A stretch of DNA of 64,000 nucleotides, taken from Nioella sp965215655 (lineage in GTDB: Bacteria; Pseudomonadota; Alphaproteobacteria; Rhodobacterales; Rhodobacteraceae). The number at the start of each line of letters is the position of its first letter. The stretch's first letter is position 1. Both the position numbers and the translations under genes were made by a program. Shown in pieces: positions 8,501-20,642 of this stretch. The notes beneath the pieces are model-generated. The model worked only from the letters and a program-made list of their open reading frames with translations, made no database searches and was not told where the DNA came from. Where the stretch lies: assembly GCF_965215655.1 (NCBI RefSeq), contig NZ_OZ244111.1:310001-374000 (forward strand), in the 5' to 3' direction.

Positions 8501-9662
8501 CGCGCGTCTGAAGTCGATGATCATTGGCAAGACTGCCGTGAAGGGCCCGAAAGGCGTCAAGGCGAACTCCGAGATCAATGACGAACTGCTGGACACGCTC
8601 AGCCGCGGCCAGTGGTGGCAGCTTGCCCTCGGGGATGAGCAGGACGCGGCCCAGGTCGAAGCCCTGCATGAGCAGTTCGAAGCGCAGAAACGCGCGCTCG
8701 ATCACCGGTTTGAAGACAAGGTCGAGAAGGTGCGTCGTGGCGACGACCTGCCGCCGGGCGTGATGAAGATGGTCAAGGTCTTCATCGCCGTGAAGCGCAA
8801 GCTTCAGCCGGGCGACAAGATGGCCGGTCGTCACGGGAACAAGGGGGTTATCTCCAAGGTTGTTCCCATGGAAGACATGCCCTTCCTAGCAGACGGAACG
8901 CCTGTTGACTTCGTTCTGAACCCGCTCGGCGTGCCGAGCCGGATGAACGTCGGTCAGATCCTCGAAACCCATATGGGTTGGGCCGCGCGCGGTTTGGGCC
9001 TGAAGGTGGACGAGGCGCTGCAGGACTATCGCCGCACCGGTGACATGACCCCGGTTCGTGAAGCCATGAAGATCGCCTATGGCGACGTCTATGACGAGAT
9101 CATGTCTGATGCGGGCGAAGACCAGCTGGTCGAAATGGCCGGCAACGTCACCCGTGGCGTTCCGATCGCGACCCCGGTCTTCGACGGTGCGAAAGAGGCA
9201 GACGTGAACGACGCGCTTGAGCGTGCCGGGTTCGACACCTCGGGCCAGTCCGACCTGTTCGACGGGCGCACTGGCGAGAAGTTCAGCCGCAAGGTGACCG
9301 TGGGCGTGAAGTACCTGCTGAAGCTGCACCACCTGGTGGATGACAAGATCCACGCGCGCTCGACCGGGCCTTACAGCCTTGTCACGCAGCAGCCCCTGGG
9401 TGGTAAAGCCCAGTTCGGCGGTCAGCGTTTCGGGGAAATGGAGGTCTGGGCTCTGGAAGCCTATGGCGCCGCCTACACCCTGCAGGAAATGCTGACGGTG
9501 AAGTCAGATGACGTGGCTGGCCGGACCAAGGTCTACGAGTCGATCGTCAAGGGTGAGGACAACTTTGAGGCCGGCGTGCCGGAATCGTTCAACGTTCTCG
9601 TCAAGGAAGTGCGGGGCCTCGGCCTCAACATGGAACTCCTGGATGCTGAGGGGGAAGAGTGA
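5529..9662 (+). CDS. rpoB: DNA-directed RNA polymerase subunit beta
   Basis: A 1377-aa beta subunit. Seen are [16 protein letters not shown] at the N-terminus and the rifampicin-region stretch [31 protein letters not shown]. Further on are [74 protein letters not shown] and the C-terminal [19 protein letters not shown]. The rifampicin region shows the wild-type-like residues (QFMDQ, [10 protein letters not shown]), so no resistance change is evident. An in-frame ATG at 5439 would add 30 basic residues without family support, so 5529 was preferred. It forms the catalytic core with rpoC. Confidence 0.98.
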   Translation: [1377 protein letters not shown]

Positions 9663-9668
9663 CGGAAA

Positions 9669-9712
9669 AAGCGCCTTCGGAGGCGCTTGTGAAGGCGCTT
9701 CGAAGCGCCTTC
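9669..9712 (+). promoter_or_regulatory. Two competing hairpins between rpoB and rpoC
   Basis: AAGCGCCT (9669-9676) pairs with AGGCGCTT (9681-9688) across a stable TCGG loop. Next, GAAGGCGCTTC (9691-9701) is exactly inverted as GAAGCGCCTTC (9702-9712). The arms share the AGGCGCTT core, so the first arm could also pair with the second hairpin, giving mutually exclusive folds. No T-run follows. A processing site or translation-linked switch is possible; function is inferred. Confidence 0.55.
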
Positions 9713-9753
9713 CGCCCCTCTCAACCGATGCACAGCCTGAGAAAGGTTAAGAA

Positions 9754-13983
<4,230 letters not shown>

Positions 13984-14010
13984 GCCCCTCGAGGTTTGAC
14001 AAGATCAAAG

Positions 14011-14039
14011 CCCCCGCCGGTCCGCCGGCGGGGGTTTTT
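14011..14039 (+). terminator. Intrinsic terminator of the rpoBC operon
   Basis: CCCCCGCCGG (14011-14020) and CCGGCGGGGG (14025-14034) form a 10-bp GC-rich stem with a four-base loop, followed directly by TTTTT. It lies 27 bases after the rpoC stop. Confidence 0.93.
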
Positions 14040-14094
14040 CTTTGGCCAGAGCGCCCCTAGGGTGAAGACCAACCTGACCACCTGAGGCGCCTCC

Positions 14095-15258
14095 GTGGCC
14101 GAACTGAAGATCGACAACCGCAACGCGCGGCGGCTCTGGCTGCATTCTCAGGGTCTCGGGGAAACGCCGACTGGCCCGCTGGATCTGGCGGCAATGATCC
14201 ACGCGCTTGGTTTCGTGCAGCTTGATACGATCCAGGTCGTCTCCCGCGCCCATCACCACATTCTCTGGAGCCGCAATCAGAACTACCGCGAACCGATGCT
14301 GGACCGGCTGTTGGCCAAGGATCGCGCGGTGTTCGAGCATTTCACCCATGACGCCAGCGTCCTGCCGATGGAGTTCCTGCCCATGTGGCGACGGCAGTTT
14401 GACCGGATGCGCGCCTATTACGACCGCGCAAGCTGGGTCAAAGGACTGCCCAATGCCGATGAACGGCAGAAGATCAAGGACCGGATCGCCCGCGAGGGCG
14501 CGCTGTCCACCCATGCGTTTGACACGAAGATCGAGGGCGAACGGCAGATGTGGCACCGCCCGCCGCACAAGCTGGCGCTGGATTACATGTGGTACGCGGG
14601 CGAGTTGGCGACCTGTCACCGGGTCAATTTCACCAAGTTCTACGATCTGGCGGAACGGGTCTTTCCGGACCATCTGCGAGCGCAGGAAATAAGCGAGGGT
14701 GATCAAATCACGCGGCTTTGCAGCGCTGCGCTAGACCGGATAAGCTTTGGCTCAATCGGTGACATAAAGCGTTTCTGGGACGCGGTAACGCAGGCCGAAG
14801 TGCGCGCGTGGTCGGAAGGGGCCGAGCTGGTCCCCGTTTCGGTTCAGGGCGCGGATGGCAGTTGGGCCAGTGCAGTCGCCCCTGCGGATATCGAGACACG
14901 GCTTGCAGGGCTGTCCCCTGCTACCAGCCGCCTGCGCATCCTCAACCCGTTTGACCCGGTGATCCGCGACCGCAACCGCCTGTCGCGTCTGTTCGGGTTC
15001 GATTACCGGGTAGAAATGTTCGTCCCCGCCGCGAAGCGGATCTGGGGATACTACGTCTTTCCGATCCTGGAAGGGGAGCGTTTCGTGGGCCGGATCGAGG
15101 TGAAGGCAGACCGCAAGGCCTCTCGCCTCGATGTTCTGAATCTTTGGCCAGAGCCGGGAGTGAAATGGAGGACCGCGCGGGAAGAAAAGCTGGAGGCAGA
15201 GCTGACCCGCATGGCCCGGTTCATCGGGGTCGAGAGCGTACATCGCGCGGACCCATGA
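14095..15258 (+). CDS. AlkZ/YcaQ-like winged-helix DNA glycosylase family protein
   Basis: A 387-aa protein of the HTH_42 (DUF1006) family. Near residues 37-60 it has QLDTIQVVSRAHHHILWSR, the segment with the QxD/QxQ-type catalytic motif and aromatic DNA-wedge region of AlkZ and YcaQ. Later motifs include FDTKIEGERQMWHRPPHKLALDYMWYAGEL, RILNPFDPVIRDRNRLSRLFGFDY and WGYYVFPILEGERFVGRIE, typical of the family. E. coli YcaQ and Streptomyces AlkZ unhook interstrand cross-links; the substrate here is inferred. GTG start chosen because it gives the full conserved N-terminus. It lies 55 bases after the rpoC terminator, so it is probably expressed separately. Confidence 0.8.
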   Translation: MAELKIDNRNARRLWLHSQGLGETPTGPLDLAAMIHALGFVQLDTIQVVSRAHHHILWSRNQNYREPMLDRLLAKDRAVFEHFTHDASVLPMEFLPMWRRQFDRMRAYYDRASWVKGLPNADERQKIKDRIAREGALSTHAFDTKIEGERQMWHRPPHKLALDYMWYAGELATCHRVNFTKFYDLAERVFPDHLRAQEISEGDQITRLCSAALDRISFGSIGDIKRFWDAVTQAEVRAWSEGAELVPVSVQGADGSWASAVAPADIETRLAGLSPATSRLRILNPFDPVIRDRNRLSRLFGFDYRVEMFVPAAKRIWGYYVFPILEGERFVGRIEVKADRKASRLDVLNLWPEPGVKWRTAREEKLEAELTRMARFIGVESVHRADP

Positions 15259-15330
15259 TTGAGGGATTCCCTAGAACCTTGCTTTGGCCTAGCATTCGAC
15301 CCATCGGTTTTTGTGTGACAAGGTGGGTGC

Positions 15331-16191
15331 ATGGCCACGGGTTTCGACAATCAGATCGTGGGTGTGTGCCGCTTCTCCTATCTGGGCGCAGGCGGGTTCG
15401 AGGCGTCGAAGCTGGACGAAGCCGCGCTTATGGACCTTCTCTACGATCCTGCCCGTATGGCCCGCCGCTTTGCCTTCTTCGAAAAGCTTTGCCTGCCCTC
15501 GCTTGCGGCCCAGACCGACCCGGGTTTCCGGCTGGTCGTGCTGATCGGCACCTCGATGCCCATGCGGTTTCGCAAGCGCCTGAAGGGGCTGGCCGAGCGC
15601 TATCCATTCCTGCGAATTTGCGCCATCGAACCCAATGGCCCGCTGAACGCCACCCGGCGCGCGTTTCGGCGTGGTACCGAACCTGGGGCCGATTACATCA
15701 CGGGCTTTCGGATTGACGATGATGACGCCGTGGCCGTGGACTATATCGAAAAGACTCGCACCGTTGCCGACCAGTTGATCAGGCTGGGTTGGGCGGATGA
15801 GGACCACCCTGCGGTCATCGCGTTTCATCGGGGCATCTACTGGGACCTGAACGACCGGGACCAGCCCTTCTATGACTTCCGGGAAATCGGTCCGCTTGGA
15901 CTGGCGAGCGCCATGATTACCAGGCCCGACGCCCGGTCCAACATGTTCCGCTGGAACCACCGGCGCGTTGCGGCCCATGCGCGGATGTGGTCGGACCCGA
16001 CCGATTTGATGTTCGTGCGTACCCTGCACCAACATAACGACTCGGGTCGATCCATCCCGCCGGGGGCAGAGCCGATGCCCAAATGGCAGGCCAAGAAGAT
16101 CCTTTCGGAACGGTTTGGGCTTGACCCGGAGGAGGCACTGCCGCTCATGTGGCGCAAATTTGCCTCCGACAAGGATAACGACGGGGAATGA
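15331..16191 (+). CDS. Putative rhamnosyltransferase-like glycosyltransferase
   Basis: A 286-aa cytosolic protein with the layout of the Rhamno_transf family (PF11316). A start near VGVCRFSYLG is followed by LVVLIGTSMPMRFRKRL, and a GT-A-like acidic motif FRIDDDDAVAVDYIE lies near residue 126. A sugar acceptor is not deducible. The downstream transporter gene overlaps its stop by 4 bases (ATGA), which suggests translational coupling. It is isolated from the main polysaccharide region, so the biological product is unknown. Confidence 0.7.
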   Translation: MATGFDNQIVGVCRFSYLGAGGFEASKLDEAALMDLLYDPARMARRFAFFEKLCLPSLAAQTDPGFRLVVLIGTSMPMRFRKRLKGLAERYPFLRICAIEPNGPLNATRRAFRRGTEPGADYITGFRIDDDDAVAVDYIEKTRTVADQLIRLGWADEDHPAVIAFHRGIYWDLNDRDQPFYDFREIGPLGLASAMITRPDARSNMFRWNHRRVAAHARMWSDPTDLMFVRTLHQHNDSGRSIPPGAEPMPKWQAKKILSERFGLDPEEALPLMWRKFASDKDNDGE

Positions 16192-17069
16192 TCCTCTCTC
16201 CCAATGTGAAAGGCGCGCTTCTGATGATGGGAAGCATGGCCGCCTTCACCTTCAACGACGCCTGTATAAAGTTGGTGGCGGAGGATCTGCCGCTGTTTCA
16301 GATCGTGTTTCTGCGCGGCATCCTGACGACGGTGTTCATCGGGGCGCTGGCCTACGCGCTCGGGTTGCGCAGCCTTGCCATTCCTCGCGGGGACTGGGGC
16401 AGGGTTGCGGGCCGGACGGGGGCCGAGATCGCCTCGATGTTGGCCTTCTTGGTGGCACTGATCCATATGCCACTGGCCAATGTAACATCGATCCTCGCCG
16501 CGCTGCCCCTGACGATCACGCTGGCGGGGGCCCTGTTTCTGGGTGAGCCTGTGGGCTGGAAACGGCTGGCGGCGATCCTTGTGGGATTCTCGGGCGTGCT
16601 CTTGATCGTCAAGCCGGGGGCGGAAGGGTTCAACGTCTATTCTCTCGTGGCGGTTCTGGCGGTCCTGCTGGTCACCGCGCGGGATCTCTTCACACGCCGC
16701 CTCTCTGCCGAAGTGCCATCGCTGGCCGTCGCGGTGATCACCGCGGGTGCGGTCGGCATCTTCGGTGGGCTTCTGATGTTGTGGCAGGGATGGGAGCCTG
16801 TGACCGCGCGCGAAGCGGGGCTGGTCGCGGGCGCGGCTTTTTTCATCATCGGAGGCTATCTCTTCTCCATCATGGTGATGCGGGTGGGAGAGATTGGGTT
16901 TGTCGCGCCCTTCCGCTACACCGCGCTCATCTGGGCCCTGCTGCTTGGCTGGTTCGTGTTCGGTGACTGGCCGCGCCCGCTGACGCTGATCGGGGCGGCA
17001 ATCGTGGTCTCGACCGGCATCTTCACGCTCTATCGGGAACGCAAGCTGCGAGAGATGGCGGATGGCTGA
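16188..17069 (+). CDS. DMT-superfamily (EamA) membrane transporter
   Basis: A 293-aa integral membrane protein with about ten hydrophobic segments arranged as two EamA repeats of five. Recognisable pieces are FTFNDACIKLVAEDLPLFQIVFLRG in the first repeat, and LGEPVGWKRLAAILVGFSGVLLIVKPG, which closes it. The C-terminus is cytosolic and basic (YRERKLREMADG). These proteins export or import small metabolites; substrate not predictable. The ATG overlaps the preceding stop. Confidence 0.85.
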   Translation: MILSPNVKGALLMMGSMAAFTFNDACIKLVAEDLPLFQIVFLRGILTTVFIGALAYALGLRSLAIPRGDWGRVAGRTGAEIASMLAFLVALIHMPLANVTSILAALPLTITLAGALFLGEPVGWKRLAAILVGFSGVLLIVKPGAEGFNVYSLVAVLAVLLVTARDLFTRRLSAEVPSLAVAVITAGAVGIFGGLLMLWQGWEPVTAREAGLVAGAAFFIIGGYLFSIMVMRVGEIGFVAPFRYTALIWALLLGWFVFGDWPRPLTLIGAAIVVSTGIFTLYRERKLREMADG

Positions 17070-17287
17070 TGGTGGGGTGCAGGTCTACAACCTCGGAGCT
17101 GCGTGGCACGTCGCTTTGGAAGATCGACCTGCTTCCTTTGGGAACATCCACTTTGTTCGCTTGATCCCGTCGGCCTCCAGCCCCTTGTCAAACGCCATTT
17201 CGATGTGGATATTGAGGTAGTCCAGTAGGGTTGGGCCGCGCTGCAACGCGGTTTCTGACCTGAGCGTTGCTCGCGCCCGACGCGCTG
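17070..17287. other. Gap upstream of the str-operon promoter, no convincing gene
   Basis: This is the upstream half of a 454-base gap between the transporter and rpsL. A minus-strand open stretch of roughly 70 codons ending at TAG near 17080 has plausible codons (for example LLDYLNIHIEMAFDKG) but no start with a ribosome site and no family I recognise. It could be a gene remnant. No repeat or RNA gene seen. Confidence 0.3.
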
Positions 17288-17316
17288 TTGACAGCCTATC
17301 CGATTCCCCCTATACC
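17288..17316 (+). promoter_or_regulatory. Predicted sigma70 promoter of the str operon
   Basis: TTGACA at 17288-17293, a 17-base spacer and TATACC at 17311-17316. This is a full-consensus -35 with optimal spacing, as expected for a highly expressed ribosomal operon. It predicts a ~200-base leader before rpsL, in which no gene is visible. Confidence 0.75.
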
Positions 17317-17523
17317 GCGCGCCACTTGACCCCGGTGCGTTTCGCGCGCGGCGGGTCAGGCATACAGATTTGAATGGTCATGATCCGGGCGATTTTGCAG
17401 CCCCGATCCTCTGAGAATTCCACCGCTGTGTCCTCCAGGTAGGGAAGGGGCACATGCGGCCATAGACGTTTTTGTGCAAGCAACTGCGTCTGATGACATG
17501 AACGAGCGAAACGGGGAGACCCC

Positions 17524-17895
17524 ATGCCGACGATCCAACAGCTGATCCGCAAACCGCGGCAGCCCAAAGTGAAGCGCTCCAAGTCCCAGCACTTGGAATC
17601 CTGCCCTCAGAAGCGTGGTGTCTGCACCCGCGTCTACACCACCACCCCGAAGAAGCCGAACTCGGCCATGCGGAAAGTGGCCAAGGTCCGTCTGACCAAT
17701 GGCTACGAGGTGATCAGCTACATCCCCGGTGAAAGCCACAACCTTCAGGAACACTCCGTCGTCCTGATCCGTGGCGGCCGTGTAAAAGACCTTCCCGGCG
17801 TCCGTTACCACATCCTCCGCGGCGTGCTCGACACCCAGGGTGTCAAGGACCGCCGTCAGCGTCGTTCGAAATACGGCGCCAAGCGCCCCAAGTAA
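17524..17895 (+). CDS. rpsL: 30S ribosomal protein S12
   Basis: A 123-aa S12. Conserved segments are MPTIQQLIRKPR at the start, RGVCTRVYTTTPKKPNSAMRK (residues 34-54) and GGRVKDLPGVRYHI. The two lysines that change in streptomycin-resistant mutants (TPKKPNS and GRVKDLPG) are wild-type. S12 monitors codon-anticodon pairing. The ATG follows GGGGAGA. Confidence 0.98.
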   Translation: MPTIQQLIRKPRQPKVKRSKSQHLESCPQKRGVCTRVYTTTPKKPNSAMRKVAKVRLTNGYEVISYIPGESHNLQEHSVVLIRGGRVKDLPGVRYHILRGVLDTQGVKDRRQRRSKYGAKRPK

Positions 17896-17907
17896 GAGGA
17901 TCAACAG

Positions 17908-18378
17908 ATGTCTCGTCGCCACGCTGCTGAGAAGCGCCAAGTTCTGCCCGACGCCAAATTCGGCGATACGGTGCTGACCAAGTTCATGAACAACCTGATG
18001 ATCGACGGCAAGAAGTCGGTCGCAGAACGCATCGTCTACAATGCCTTTGACCGGGTCGAAACCAAGCTCAAGCGCGCCCCTGTCGAAGTCTTCCACGAAG
18101 CTCTCGACAACATCAAACCGGCTGTCGAAGTTCGTTCCCGCCGCGTCGGTGGTGCCACCTACCAGGTTCCCGTCGAAGTGCGTCCCGAACGTCGCGAAGC
18201 GCTCGCCATTCGCTGGCTGATCGCCGCATCGCGCAAGCGGAACGAAAACACCATGGAAGAGCGCCTGGCTGGTGAGCTTGTCGATGCCGTGAATGGACGC
18301 GGTACCGCCGTTAAGAAGCGGGAAGACACCCACAAGATGGCAGACGCCAACAAGGCGTTCTCGCACTACCGCTGGTAA
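17908..18378 (+). CDS. rpsG: 30S ribosomal protein S7
   Basis: A 156-aa S7 beginning MSRRHAAEKRQVLPDAKFGD, with FMNNLMIDGKKSVAERIVYNAFD and RSRRVGGATYQVPVEVRPERREALAIRWL. It nucleates assembly of the 30S head and in enterobacteria represses the str operon. It lies 12 bases after rpsL with an AAGAGGATC site. Confidence 0.98.
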   Translation: MSRRHAAEKRQVLPDAKFGDTVLTKFMNNLMIDGKKSVAERIVYNAFDRVETKLKRAPVEVFHEALDNIKPAVEVRSRRVGGATYQVPVEVRPERREALAIRWLIAASRKRNENTMEERLAGELVDAVNGRGTAVKKREDTHKMADANKAFSHYRW

Positions 18379-18382
18379 GCAA

Positions 18383-18425
18383 TCGCGTCGGGGGAATGAT
18401 CCCCCGGCGATTTTCTCTTTTTCGC
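18383..18425 (+). terminator. Hairpin with T-rich tail between rpsG and fusA
   Basis: TCGC-CGGGGG pairs with CCCCCG-GCGA across AATGAT, followed by a broken T tract (TTTTCTCTTTTT). It resembles an intrinsic terminator but lies inside the str operon, so it probably gives partial termination or marks an mRNA processing end. Confidence 0.5.
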
Positions 18426-18441
18426 CAAAGGACCGAAACCA

Positions 18442-20559
18442 ATGGCTCGCGACTATCCGCTCGACCGTTACCGGAACTTCGGGATCATGGCCCACATTGA
18501 TGCGGGCAAGACCACCTGTTCCGAGCGTATCCTCTACTACACCGGCAAATCCCACAACATCGGTGAGGTGCACGATGGTGCAGCCACCATGGACTGGATG
18601 GAGCAGGAGCAGGAACGCGGCATCACCATCACCTCGGCTGCGACCACCACCTTTTGGGAACGTACCGAAGATGGCACCAATGCCGACACGCCCAAGCACC
18701 GGATGAATATCATCGACACCCCCGGCCACGTTGACTTCACCATTGAAGTGGAACGCTCGCTGGCGGTTCTCGACGGTGCCGTGGCCGTTCTGGACGCCAA
18801 CGCAGGTGTTGAACCCCAGACCGAAACCGTTTGGCGTCAGGCTGACCGCTACAAGGTTCCGCGCATCGTGTTCGTCAACAAGATGGACAAGATCGGCGCC
18901 GACTTCTTCAACTGCGTGCGCATGATCGCAGACCGCACCGGCGCGACCCCAGCCCCGATCCAAATTCCGATCGGCGCCGAGAACGAGCTGGAAGGCATCG
19001 TCGACCTCGTGACCATGAAAGAATGGGTCTGGGCCGGCGAAGACCTGGGCGCGTCCTGGGAACAGCGCGAAATTCGCGACAGCCTGAAAGACACCGCCGA
19101 AGAGTGGCGCAACAAGCTGATCGAGACCGCGGTCGAAATGGACGACGACGCAATGGAAGCGTATCTGGAAGGTGAAGAACCCGACGTTCCGACCCTGCGC
19201 AAGCTGATCCGCAAGGGCACGCTGGAGATCGCGTTCATTCCGGTTCTCTGCGGCTCTGCCTTCAAGAACAAAGGTGTCCAGCCGCTGCTGAACGCCGTGA
19301 TCGACTATCTTCCCAGCCCGCTGGACGTGGTCGACTACATGGGCTTCAAGCCGGGCGACGAAACCGAAACCCGGAACATCCCGCGTCGTGCCGATGACGA
19401 CATGGCCTTTTCGGCCCTGGCGTTCAAGATCATGAACGACCCCTTCGTCGGCTCGCTGACCTTCACGCGGATCTACTCTGGTGTGCTCAACAAGGGTGAT
19501 ACCCTGCTGAACTCCACCAAGGGCAAGAAAGAGCGTGTTGGCCGGATGATGATGATGCACTCGAACAACCGTGAGGAAATCACGGAAGCGTTCGCAGGCG
19601 ACATTATCGCGCTGGCAGGCCTCAAGGACACCACGACCGGTGACACGCTCTGCGCCGTCAACGATCCGGTGGTTCTGGAAACCATGACCTTCCCCGATCC
19701 GGTGATCGAGATCGCGGTCGAGCCGAAAACCAAGGCTGACCAGGAGAAGATGTCCCAGGGTCTGGCCCGACTGGCCGCCGAAGATCCGTCCTTCCGCGTC
19801 GAAACCGACCTCGAGTCCGGTCAGACCATCATGAAGGGCATGGGTGAACTTCACCTCGACATCCTCGTCGACCGCTTGAAGCGGGAATTCAAGGTGGAAG
19901 CCAACATCGGTGCGCCGCAGGTGGCCTATCGTGAAACCATCGGCCACGAGGTCGAACACACCTACACCCACAAGAAACAGTCGGGTGGTTCGGGTCAGTT
20001 CGCCGAAGTGAAGCTGATCATCTCGCCGACCGAGCCGGGCGAAGGCTATTCCTTCGAATCCCGCATCGTTGGTGGTGCTGTTCCGAAGGAATACATCCCC
20101 GGCGTTGAAAAGGGCATCAAGTCCGTCATGGATAGCGGCCCGCTGGCTGGCTTCCCCGTGATCGACTTCAAGGTTGCCCTGATCGACGGTAAGTTCCACG
20201 ACGTGGACTCCAGCGTTCTGGCCTTCGAAATCGCGGCTCGCATGGGCATGCGCGAAGGCATGAAGAAAGCTGGGGCAAAACTCCTGGAACCGATCATGAA
20301 GGTCGAGGTCGTGACGCCCGAGGATTACACCGGTGGCATCATCGGCGACCTCACGTCCCGCCGTGGTCAGGTTCAGGGTCAGGACACACGTGGCAACGCC
20401 ATCGCGATCGACGCCTTCGTGCCGCTGGCCAACATGTTCGGCTACATCAACACGCTGCGCTCGATGTCCTCGGGCCGTGCGAACTTCACGATGCAGTTCG
20501 ACCACTACGAGCCGGTTCCGCAGAACATCTCGGAAGAGATCCAGTCCAAATTCGCATAA
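18442..20559 (+). CDS. fusA: Elongation factor G
   Basis: A 705-aa translational GTPase. G motifs are visible: G1 AHIDAGKTT (near residue 17), G3 DTPGHVD (near 93) and G4 NKMD (near 147). Domain IV contains HKKQSGGSGQFAEVKL, and the C-terminus has NMFGYINTLRSMSSGRANFTMQFDHYEPVP. It drives ribosomal translocation and, with RRF, recycling. The ATG follows AAAGGACCGAAACC. Full length. Confidence 0.98.
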   Translation: MARDYPLDRYRNFGIMAHIDAGKTTCSERILYYTGKSHNIGEVHDGAATMDWMEQEQERGITITSAATTTFWERTEDGTNADTPKHRMNIIDTPGHVDFTIEVERSLAVLDGAVAVLDANAGVEPQTETVWRQADRYKVPRIVFVNKMDKIGADFFNCVRMIADRTGATPAPIQIPIGAENELEGIVDLVTMKEWVWAGEDLGASWEQREIRDSLKDTAEEWRNKLIETAVEMDDDAMEAYLEGEEPDVPTLRKLIRKGTLEIAFIPVLCGSAFKNKGVQPLLNAVIDYLPSPLDVVDYMGFKPGDETETRNIPRRADDDMAFSALAFKIMNDPFVGSLTFTRIYSGVLNKGDTLLNSTKGKKERVGRMMMMHSNNREEITEAFAGDIIALAGLKDTTTGDTLCAVNDPVVLETMTFPDPVIEIAVEPKTKADQEKMSQGLARLAAEDPSFRVETDLESGQTIMKGMGELHLDILVDRLKREFKVEANIGAPQVAYRETIGHEVEHTYTHKKQSGGSGQFAEVKLIISPTEPGEGYSFESRIVGGAVPKEYIPGVEKGIKSVMDSGPLAGFPVIDFKVALIDGKFHDVDSSVLAFEIAARMGMREGMKKAGAKLLEPIMKVEVVTPEDYTGGIIGDLTSRRGQVQGQDTRGNAIAIDAFVPLANMFGYINTLRSMSSGRANFTMQFDHYEPVPQNISEEIQSKFA

Positions 20560-20565
20560 CGGGAT

Positions 20566-20588
20566 GGCGGGGATGAACCCCGCCCTAC
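20566..20588. repeat. REP-like hairpin, copy 3
   Basis: GGCGGGGATGAACCCCGCC followed by CTAC. It has the same stem-plus-CTAC layout as 4037-4060 and is paired head to head with copy 4. CCCCGCCCTAC (20578-20588) can alternatively pair over 11 bp with GTAGGGCGGGG (20598-20608). Confidence 0.55.
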
Positions 20589-20597
20589 CCACCCCCC

Positions 20598-20618
20598 GTA
20601 GGGCGGGGCTCCCCCGCC
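20598..20618. repeat. REP-like hairpin, copy 4 (inverted to copy 3)
   Basis: GTAGGGCGGGGCTCCCCCGCC is the reverse orientation of the unit seen in copy 3. The pair sits between fusA and tuf just before the tuf ribosome site, so it may influence the relative amounts of EF-G and EF-Tu message. Confidence 0.55.
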
Positions 20619-20642
20619 ACCCGACCAGCTAAGGAGGCCATC

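Noticed and set aside
5460..8834. A very long minus-strand open frame (1124 codons) opposite rpoB
   Set aside because: It is a shadow of rpoB codon bias; His/Asp/Val-rich product with no motif or ribosome site.
17074..17290. Minus-strand reading frame with plausible codons before rpsL
   Set aside because: Overlaps the str promoter, has no start site and no recognised family; noted as possible remnant only.
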